64,000 nt of DNA from Streptomyces sp. 1331.2 (GTDB lineage Bacteria > Actinomycetota > Actinomycetes > Streptomycetales > Streptomycetaceae). The notes below the pieces were generated by a model, which saw only the letters and a list, made by a program, of their open reading frames with translations, was not told where the DNA came from and ran no database searches. Position 1 is the stretch's first letter. Every line of letters starts with the position of its first letter. The stretch spans positions 7,185,001 through 7,249,000 of the forward strand of contig NZ_OBMJ01000001.1 of NCBI RefSeq assembly GCF_900199205.1, given 5' to 3'. A program made the translations under genes and the position numbers. Of this stretch, positions 58,270 through 64,000 are shown one piece after another.

Positions 58270-59027
58270 ACGCCTTCGACCTGACCGGCAGGCTCGCGGT
58301 CGTCACCGGCGCCCGGCGGGGCATCGGCCGGGCCATGGCCCGCGCCCTGGCCGAAGCCGGCGCGGACGTCATCGGCGTCAGCGCCAACCTGGAGGAGACC
58401 GGCAGCGAGGTCGAGAAGGACGTCCTGGCCGCCGGCCGCACCTTCGAGGCGCTGCGCACCGACCTCGCCGACCCGGACGCGGTGCGCGCCCTGGGCACGG
58501 ACCTCGCGGGCCGCGAGCGGCCGGTGGACATCCTGGTCAACAACGCGGGCACCATCCGCCGTGCCCCCGCCGCCGAACACCCGGACGAGGACTGGGACCT
58601 GGTGCTCCAGGTCAACCTGAGCGCACAGTTCGCGCTGGCCCGGGCGGTGGGCGGCGCGATGGCGGCCCGGGGCCGGGGGAAGGTCATCTTCACGGCCTCG
58701 CTGCTCAGCTTCCAGGGCGGCATCACGATCCCCGGGTACACCGCCGCCAAGCACGGCGTCGCCGGTCTGACCAAGGCGCTGGCCAACGAGTGGGCCGGGC
58801 GCGGCGTCAACGTCAACGCCATCGCACCGGGCTACATCGCCACGGACAACACCGCGCCGTTGCGGGCCGATCCGGTCCGCAACGCGGCGATCCTGGAGCG
58901 GATCCCGGCCGGTCGCTGGGGCGGGGCCGACGACCTGGCCGGCGCCACCGTCTTCCTGGCCTCGGACGCCGCCGCCTACGTCCACGGCACCGTCCTGCCC
59001 GTCGACGGCGGATGGCTGGGCCGTTGA
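58266..59027 (+). CDS. SDR dehydrogenase (keto-deoxy sugar acid type)
   Basis: A 253-residue short-chain dehydrogenase: TGARRGIGRAMA cofactor motif, NNAGTIRRAP, and the active-site Tyr and Lys in YTAAKHGVAGLTKALANEW. The IRRAP and LQVNLSAQFALARAVG patterns recall KduD/2-keto-3-deoxy-L-fuconate dehydrogenases. In the fucose/rhamnose route it would oxidise the 4-hydroxyl of the 2-keto-3-deoxy acid. GTG start, four-base overlap with the preceding gene. Confidence 0.92.
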   Translation: MNAFDLTGRLAVVTGARRGIGRAMARALAEAGADVIGVSANLEETGSEVEKDVLAAGRTFEALRTDLADPDAVRALGTDLAGRERPVDILVNNAGTIRRAPAAEHPDEDWDLVLQVNLSAQFALARAVGGAMAARGRGKVIFTASLLSFQGGITIPGYTAAKHGVAGLTKALANEWAGRGVNVNAIAPGYIATDNTAPLRADPVRNAAILERIPAGRWGGADDLAGATVFLASDAAAYVHGTVLPVDGGWLGR

Positions 59028-59061
59028 CCACCCCTGTTCCGCTGTCCAGTTGGGAGTCCTC

Positions 59062-59913
59062 TTGAAACTGCTTCGGATCGGCGACACGGGATCGGAGATC
59101 CCGGCGGTTCTCGCCGAGGACGGCCGGGTGTTCGCGCTGTCGGAGCTGACCGGTGACATCGACGGGGAGTTCCTCGCCTCCGGCGGGATCGACCGGGTCC
59201 GGGCGGCCCTGGCCGAGGGCTCGCTGCCCGCGCTGGACACCGCCGGTGCGCGAGTCGGGGCACCGGTCGCCCGGCCGGGCAAGGTGGTGTGCATCGGCCT
59301 CAACTACCGCGACCACGCCGAGGAGACCGGCGCCGCCGTCCCCGAACGGCCGGTGGTGTTCCTGAAGGACCCGTCCACCGTGGTCGGTCCGTACGACCCG
59401 GTGCTGATCCCGCGCGGCTCGGTGAAGACCGACTGGGAGGTCGAACTCGCCGTGGTGATCGGCCGCGAGGCCCGCTACCTGGCGAGCCCGGACGTGGCAC
59501 CGGCGCACATCGCGGGGTACTCGATCAGCAACGACGTCTCGGAGCGGGAGTTCCAGCTGGAGTACTCCGCGCAGTGGGACCTCGGCAAGTCCTGCGAGAC
59601 CTTCAACCCCCTCGGCCCCTGGCTGGTCACCCCCGACGAGGCCGGCGACCCGCGGGCGCTCGGCCTGCACCTGGCCGTCAACGGTCGGACGAGGCAGAGC
59701 GGCGACACCAAGAACATGGTCTTCGACGTGGCCTACCTGGTCTGGTACCTGAGCCGGTTCATGGTGCTGCGCCCGGGCGACGTCATCAACACCGGCACCC
59801 CGGCCGGCGTGGCCCTCGGCCTGCCCGGCACCCCCTACCTGCGTGCGGGCGACACCGTCGAGCTGTCCATCGACGGCCTCGGCGCCCAGCGCCAGACCTT
59901 CGTCCACGCGTGA
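59062..59913 (+). CDS. FAH-family hydrolase (2,4-diketo-3-deoxy acid hydrolase-like)
   Basis: A 283-residue fumarylacetoacetase-family enzyme. VVCIGLNYRDHAEETG, FLKDPSTVVGPYDPV, VKTDWEVELAVVIGREAR with the metal-binding Glu, and GDVINTGTPAGVALG are typical. Family members at this place in fucose/rhamnose operons cleave 2,4-diketo-3-deoxy-L-fuconate (or -rhamnonate) to pyruvate and L-lactate. TTG 59062 is five bases after GGGAG; TTG 59050 is less likely. Confidence 0.92.
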   Translation: MKLLRIGDTGSEIPAVLAEDGRVFALSELTGDIDGEFLASGGIDRVRAALAEGSLPALDTAGARVGAPVARPGKVVCIGLNYRDHAEETGAAVPERPVVFLKDPSTVVGPYDPVLIPRGSVKTDWEVELAVVIGREARYLASPDVAPAHIAGYSISNDVSEREFQLEYSAQWDLGKSCETFNPLGPWLVTPDEAGDPRALGLHLAVNGRTRQSGDTKNMVFDVAYLVWYLSRFMVLRPGDVINTGTPAGVALGLPGTPYLRAGDTVELSIDGLGAQRQTFVHA

Positions 59914-59924
59914 AAGGCACCCGT

Positions 59925-60689
59925 ATGACGACGAAGGACCTCGCAGGCCTCTCGGCCGTGGTCACCGGCGGCGCGTCCGGGATCGGCCTGGCCACCGCCA
60001 CGCTGCTCGCGGAGCGCGGCGCGCGGGTGGCCGTCCTCGACCTCGACCCGGAGGCGGTGAAGGAGCCGCTGCTGGGCCTCACCGCCGACGTCGGCGACGA
60101 CGCCTCCGTGCGCGCGGCGGTCGACGCCGCGGCCAAGGCGCTCGGCGGGATCGACGTCCTGGTCAACAACGCCGGGATCGGCGCCCTCGGCACCGTGGAG
60201 GACAATCCGGACGAGCAGTGGCAGCGCGTCCTGGACGTCAACCTGCTCGGCGTCGTCCGCACCACCCGGGCCGCCCTGCCCCACCTGCGCCGCTCCGCCC
60301 ACGCCTCGGTGGTCACCCTCGGCTCGATCGTGATCACGACGGGTCTGCCGCAGCGCGCGCTGTACGCGGCCAGCAAGGGCGCGGTCCTGGCCCTGACCCT
60401 GTCCATGGCAGCCGACCACGTCCGCGAGGGCATCCGCTTCAACTGCGTCAGCCCCGGCACCGTGGACACCCCCTGGGTCGGCCGGTTGCTGGACGCCGCC
60501 GACGACCCCGCCGCCGAACGCGCCGCCCTGAACGCCCGCCAGCCCCACGGCCGCCTGGTCACCCCCGAGGAGGTGGCCGCCGCCATCGCCTACCTCGCCT
60601 CCCCGGCCGCCGCAAGCACCACCGGGACGGTCCTGCAGGTCGACGGCGGCATGGCCAACCTGCGCCTGCGGGCGGAGGCCACCCGGTGA
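59925..60689 (+). CDS. SDR dehydrogenase (sugar dehydrogenase-like)
   Basis: A 254-residue short-chain dehydrogenase: VTGGASGIGLATA, NNAGIGALGTVED, active-site YAASKGAVLALTLSMA, and PGTVDTPWVGRLL. It resembles L-fucose/L-rhamnose and galactose dehydrogenases that make the 1,5-lactone, so it may be step one of the route. The next gene starts within its stop (GTGA). Confidence 0.9.
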   Translation: MTTKDLAGLSAVVTGGASGIGLATATLLAERGARVAVLDLDPEAVKEPLLGLTADVGDDASVRAAVDAAAKALGGIDVLVNNAGIGALGTVEDNPDEQWQRVLDVNLLGVVRTTRAALPHLRRSAHASVVTLGSIVITTGLPQRALYAASKGAVLALTLSMAADHVREGIRFNCVSPGTVDTPWVGRLLDAADDPAAERAALNARQPHGRLVTPEEVAAAIAYLASPAAASTTGTVLQVDGGMANLRLRAEATR

Positions 60690-61684
60690 GCCCCCGCCTG
60701 CGGCCGCTGGGCCGGAGCACGGTGGCGGTCAGCGAGCTCGCCTTCGGAGCGGCGGGCATCGGCAACCTGTTCACACCGGTCACGGACGAGCAGGCGCGGG
60801 AGGCCGTCGACGCCGCCTGGGACTCGGGCGTGCGCTACTTCGACACCGCCCCGCACTACGGACTGGGCCTGTCCGAGCGGCGGCTCGGACAGGCTCTGCG
60901 GGGCCGCCCCCGCGGCGAGTACACGATCTCCACCAAGGCCGGCCGACTGCTGCGCCCGGCCCCCGAACCCCACGGCGACGACCTCGCCGACGGATTCGCC
61001 GTGCCCGCCACCCACCAACGGGTCTGGGACTTCAGCGCCGTGGGCGTGCGCCGCTCGATCGAGGACAGCCTGGAACGGCTCGGCCTGGACCGGATCGACA
61101 TCGTCTACCTGCACGACCCCGACGACCACGCGGAGCAGGCCTTCACCGAGGCGTACCCGGAACTGGAACGGCTGCGCGCCGAAGGCCTGCTCGGCGCGAT
61201 CGGCGTCGGCATGAACCAGGCCGAGCTGCCCGCCCGGTTCGTCCGCGAGACCGACATCGACGCCGTCCTGCTGGCCGGCCGCTACAGCCTGCTCGACCAG
61301 CGCGGCCTCGCCGAACTGCTGCCGCTCGCCGCCGAGCACGGCGTCGGCGTCGTCATGGGCGGGGTCTTCAACTCCGGCCTGCTCGCCGACCCGAAGCCCG
61401 GCGCCACCTTCGACTACGCCACCGCACCCGACGAACTCCTCGACCGGGCACTGCGGTTGAAAGCCGTGTGCGAGAACCACGGCGTGCCGCTACGTGCCGC
61501 AGCGCTCCGCTTCCCGTTCGGGCATCCCGCCGTCGCCTCGGTCCTCGTCGGCACCCGCAACGCCACCGAGGTCCGGGACGCCGCCGCCATGCTCTGCCAC
61601 CGCGTCCCGGACACGCTCTGGGCGGAGCTCAAGGAGAGCGGGCTGCTGCCGCCGGGCGTCCCCACCCCGCAGGAGGAGTGCTGA
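60686..61684 (+). CDS. Aldo/keto reductase (L-fucose dehydrogenase-like)
   Basis: A 332-residue aldo/keto reductase with the tetrad in RYFDTAPHYGLGLSERRLG (Asp, Tyr), STKAGRLL (Lys) and IVYLHDPDDH (His). The N terminus RPLGRSTVAVSELAFGAAGIGNLF and the GVGMNQAELPARFV and NSGLLADPKPGATFDY blocks match D-threo-aldose/L-fucose 1-dehydrogenases. It would oxidise L-fucose to its lactone. Its stop shares a base with the next ATG. Confidence 0.92.
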   Translation: MSPRLRPLGRSTVAVSELAFGAAGIGNLFTPVTDEQAREAVDAAWDSGVRYFDTAPHYGLGLSERRLGQALRGRPRGEYTISTKAGRLLRPAPEPHGDDLADGFAVPATHQRVWDFSAVGVRRSIEDSLERLGLDRIDIVYLHDPDDHAEQAFTEAYPELERLRAEGLLGAIGVGMNQAELPARFVRETDIDAVLLAGRYSLLDQRGLAELLPLAAEHGVGVVMGGVFNSGLLADPKPGATFDYATAPDELLDRALRLKAVCENHGVPLRAAALRFPFGHPAVASVLVGTRNATEVRDAAAMLCHRVPDTLWAELKESGLLPPGVPTPQEEC

Positions 61685-61797
61685 TGCGCGTCGCGCTGTT
61701 CATCACCACCAGCCGCATCGAACTCGCCCGCGTGGAGGGTGTGCACGGCCCCCGCACCCTGGATGTCATCGTCGTCGACGCCGACGGCCAGGTTTGA
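61684..61797 (+). pseudogene. Apparent lutA-lutC fusion scar (37 codons)
   Basis: MRVALFIT is the usual start of LutA, the Fe-S subunit of the L-lactate oxidation complex. The following TSRIELARVEGVHGPRTLDVIVVD is the usual C terminus of LutC (SDIExxRVEGVHGPRTL...). So the ORF looks like the first 8 codons of lutA joined in frame to the last 29 of lutC, with lutB and most of both partners deleted. The start overlaps the aldo/keto reductase stop (TGATG), as an intact lutA would. No function is expected. Confidence 0.65.
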
Positions 61798-61883
61798 GTG
61801 GGTGTTCTGTGATGCCTTGTTGATTTTCGGCTTGAGGGCGTTTCCGGTTGGGGCAGGGTGAACAGGCGGTGACTTGACCTCCC

Positions 61884-63146
61884 TCAGTGTCGTGCCAGCC
61901 AGGTCGCGATCTCGTCGACCACCGCCGGGTCGACGTGCCCTGGCCTGGCGTACTCGGCTGGGGTCGGATGGCCACTGCCGGGCAGGAAGAGGTGGTTGGC
62001 GTCCTGGTGGACCCGGATGGCTACCTTGGGACGGTGTGCCAGAGCTCGCTGCCAGAGTTCCAGATCGTCGGCGACGGTCACCTGATAGTCCCGCCCGCCC
62101 TGCAGGATCAGCATCGGGCAGGCCAGTGCGGCCGCCGTGGCCACTGGGTCGTAGGCACGCAGGTCGAGCCAGTAGGCGGCGGAGAGTCCCAGGGGCAGGA
62201 GTTCCGGCGCTGTGTTGGGAGTGAGTGCGGGGCCCGCCACCAACTCGGCCTGCCGGGCGAGCGCGGCCACCGCCCGTTCGGCACTCGGGCCGGGAGTGAG
62301 GTCCGCGAGGTAGCGGGCCACCCGGACGGCCGCCTGGTGCATCGGCTGCGCGTCTGCGGCGAGCATCACCAGGCCCGCGATCGACGGATCGGCGGCGGCG
62401 ATCCGAGGCGCCGCCTTGCCTCCCATGCTGTGGCCGAGCAGATGGATCCGGCAGGGGTCCACCTCGGGCTGCTGCCGCAGCAGTTGAACGGCGGCGAGGG
62501 CGGGCGGCAGGTACTCGTCGGTCATGGTGAAGTCGGCGGGCAAGCGGCCGGGATGCGCGAAGGTCGGCTTGTCGAAGCGCAGCACGGCCACCTGACGGGA
62601 GGCGAGACCCCAGGCGAGGTCCTTGAGCGGCTTGTTCGGGCCGATGCTCTCGTCCCGGTCGAACGGCCCGCCGCCGGCGAGCAGGACCGCGGCGGGCCAC
62701 GGGCCGCCGCCGGCAGGCAGGGTGAGCGTGCCCGGCACCGCGAGCGGCCCGGTACCGAGCAGGACTTCCCGCTCGGCGAACCGGTCCTCCTGCGCGTAGT
62801 GCGGCGGATGCCACACGGCGCCACCGTACGGATCGAGTCGCAGCCCGTGCAGCAGACCGTCGCGACCGACCGACGTGACCACGGTGAAGCTCCCGTCGGC
62901 GCAGGTGATCGCGATGCGTACCCGGACCGGGTCCGTCCCGCCGTCCTCGATCTCCGGCTCCTGGACCGCCTGGATCCCGCCGTGCCCGGCAGCCTCGGCC
63001 GCCCAGGTCAGCCGCAGCGCCTCAGGGGAGACCGCAGCCCGCAGCGGGGGCGCGAAGAGCTCCACGATCTGGTCGAAACACTCTGCCCGCAGCAGCGCGG
63101 CGAAGCCGCGCGCCATCTCCAGCACCCCATTCCCATCCATTCGCAT
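61884..63146 (-). CDS. Alpha/beta hydrolase
   Basis: A 420-residue serine hydrolase. An N-terminal domain of about 130 residues (MARGFAALLRAECFDQIVELFAPPLRAA) resembles the DUF3887-type domains fused to such enzymes. The catalytic domain follows: LLAGGGPFDRDESIG oxyanion region, nucleophile in LLGHSMGGKAA, Asp in LILQGGRDYQVT and His in DANHLFLPGSG. The C terminus is VVDEIATWLARH. Starts at 63146 and 63140 are close; a frame open to 63719 is antisense to the next gene. The substrate is unknown. Confidence 0.9.
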   Translation of the reverse strand: MRMDGNGVLEMARGFAALLRAECFDQIVELFAPPLRAAVSPEALRLTWAAEAAGHGGIQAVQEPEIEDGGTDPVRVRIAITCADGSFTVVTSVGRDGLLHGLRLDPYGGAVWHPPHYAQEDRFAEREVLLGTGPLAVPGTLTLPAGGGPWPAAVLLAGGGPFDRDESIGPNKPLKDLAWGLASRQVAVLRFDKPTFAHPGRLPADFTMTDEYLPPALAAVQLLRQQPEVDPCRIHLLGHSMGGKAAPRIAAADPSIAGLVMLAADAQPMHQAAVRVARYLADLTPGPSAERAVAALARQAELVAGPALTPNTAPELLPLGLSAAYWLDLRAYDPVATAAALACPMLILQGGRDYQVTVADDLELWQRALAHRPKVAIRVHQDANHLFLPGSGHPTPAEYARPGHVDPAVVDEIATWLARH

Positions 63147-63182
63147 AATTGAGAACGGTAGCAGTTGTGAGAAGGTTTGGAT

Positions 63183-63761
63183 GTGGACTCCCTGAAACTG
63201 CTGGCCCATCCCATCCGGCTGCGGATCGTGCATGCGATGGGCGGTGGACGGTTGCTGACCACCGCTCAGCTGTGCGCGCGAATCCCGGAAGCCTCCAAGG
63301 CCACCGTCTACCGGCACATCGATCTGCTGGTCGGCGGCGGGATCCTGGAGGTGGCCGAGGAACACAAGGTGCGTGGGGCGGTGGAACGGCACTACCGGCT
63401 GTGCCAGGAGCGGGCCGTCATCGGCGCCGAGGTGGTCCGCGCGCTCGCCCCCGAGGAGCATCGGCAGGCGTTCGCCACGGCGATGACCGCTCTCCTGGCC
63501 GAGTTCAACGCCTACCTCGACCGCGAAGAGGCAGACCCCGTAGTCGACCAGGTGGGCTACCGGCAGCATGCCCTCTGGCTCAGCCCGACGGAACTGACGG
63601 AGATGATCAGCGACCTGAGGAAGGCCATCGCGCCAAGACTGGCCAACCCGCCCAGCCCCGAGCGGACGCAATACCTGCTCAGCCCCATTCACTTCCCGGT
63701 GGAAGCTCCGCACCAGCAAACCGAGTGGCCGACGAGCGGAGCCGAGCAGCCACCCCGTTGA
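63183..63761 (+). CDS. ArsR-like winged-helix regulator
   Basis: A 192-residue protein whose N terminus is a winged helix: DSLKLLAHPIRLRIVHAM, LTTAQLCARIPEASKATVYRHIDLLVGGGILEVAEEH. The remainder (LAPEEHRQAFATAMTALLAEFNAYLDREE, then LWLSPTELTEMISDLRKAI) is a helical domain found in MarR/ArsR-like regulators of this architecture. GTG 63183 has AAGG seven bases upstream; TTG 63177 is too close to that site. It is divergent from the hydrolase, 36 bases apart, and likely controls it. Confidence 0.85.
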   Translation: MDSLKLLAHPIRLRIVHAMGGGRLLTTAQLCARIPEASKATVYRHIDLLVGGGILEVAEEHKVRGAVERHYRLCQERAVIGAEVVRALAPEEHRQAFATAMTALLAEFNAYLDREEADPVVDQVGYRQHALWLSPTELTEMISDLRKAIAPRLANPPSPERTQYLLSPIHFPVEAPHQQTEWPTSGAEQPPR

Positions 63762-63876
63762 CGACTACGCATCGTGCGGACCGGCAGCAGGATCGCGAGG
63801 ATCACGAGCCACCCAGATCGAGTGACCTGCCGGCGTCCTTGATCGTCACGGGGCCTGGGGTGGTTGGAGACGCCGA

Positions 63877-64000
63877 TCACCAGGGCCGTATTCCGCAGGA
63901 GGCGAGGTAGGCGCTGTGCTCAACCCTGACCCGGACGATGTTCCACTGCTGGTTGGCACCGCCGTTGCTCGGCCACTGGATGACGCTTGCGCCGTCGGCG
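63877..64000 (-). CDS. Ricin-type beta-trefoil lectin, C-terminal fragment
   Basis: The last 41 codons of a leftward gene that enters from the right edge. ADGASVIQWPSNGGANQQWNIV is a classic ricin-B repeat with QxW. The end (VRVRVEHSAYLASCGIRPW) is unlike the usual short finish. Such domains are carbohydrate-binding modules on secreted hydrolases; the catalytic part is outside the window. Between it and 63761 I see nothing. Confidence 0.75.
   Translation of the reverse strand, partial: ADGASVIQWPSNGGANQQWNIVRVRVEHSAYLASCGIRPW

Noticed and set aside
63147..63719. Extended N terminus of the alpha/beta hydrolase up to 63719
   Set aside because: The extension is antisense to a convincing winged-helix regulator and carries no conserved motif.

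Overview
The window is high-GC actinomycete DNA. Codon use is strongly G/C at third positions, GTG and TTG starts are common behind GGAGG-type ribosome sites, and neighbouring genes often overlap by four bases (ATGA or GTGA). The gene content fits Streptomyces, Kitasatospora or a close relative: a mycothiol-dependent isomerase, a SigE-family sigma factor, a fructose PTS, and LacI/ROK-controlled arabinose and xylose operons. No tRNA, rRNA, insertion sequence or CRISPR array was recognised. The left edge cuts an FAD monooxygenase and the right edge cuts a ricin-type lectin gene.

Region 1 (1-13791) is a biosynthetic gene cluster I cannot match to a named product. A leftward operon runs from 6200 to the left edge: MFS exporter, SGNH hydrolase, a 32-residue protein, NodU/TobZ-type carbamoyltransferase, a short SxtJ-like membrane protein, cytochrome P450 and an FAD monooxygenase. 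A rightward operon holds a possible five-codon ORF (MSYDY) followed by a strong hairpin, a PGM1-like ATP-grasp ligase (one-base frameshift in this sequence), an amidinotransferase, an APH-fold kinase-like protein, a second ATP-grasp ligase and a two-part SGNH protein. Amidinotransferase plus two ATP-grasp ligases suggests a guanidino-capped peptide or amide that is then carbamoylated and oxidised. Several of these genes carry simple-sequence expansions.

Region 2 (13888-20291) is mixed metabolism: a small alpha-beta-barrel protein, ALDH3-type aldehyde dehydrogenase, a mycothiol-dependent isomerase-family enzyme, a GNAT acetyltransferase, a MetE-like methyltransferase, an aldo/keto reductase and deoxyribose-phosphate aldolase. 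Region 3 (20371-26252) is a GntR/UTRA-controlled sugar operon with zinc dehydrogenase, MFS transporter, mannosylglycerate-hydrolase-like glycosidase and Gfo/Idh/MocA dehydrogenase. Region 4 (26360-32508) is the fructose PTS: ptsI-ptsH leftward and fruR-fruK-fruA rightward.

Region 5 (32664-39106) holds a SulP transporter with beta-carbonic anhydrase, a small exported protein, a SigE-family sigma factor with a coupled membrane protein, an expansin-like secreted protein, a broken LacI remnant and a DUF1304 protein. Region 6 (39185-50289) is L-arabinose use: a divergent sugar ABC transporter, an AraR-type LacI repressor, then araB-araD-araA and an aldose epimerase. A 14-bp operator overlaps both -10 elements, and a close relative of it also lies in front of the sigma-factor gene. 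Region 7 (50362-54327) is xylose: xylA divergent from xylB-xylR.

Region 8 (54588-61797) looks like a non-phosphorylative L-fucose or L-rhamnose operon that is partly decayed. Its first gene is truncated and frameshifted, no sugar-acid dehydratase or transporter is present, and the last ORF appears to be a 37-codon scar joining the start of lutA to the end of lutC. Region 9 (61884-64000) has an alpha/beta hydrolase divergent from an HTH regulator, then the lectin fragment.
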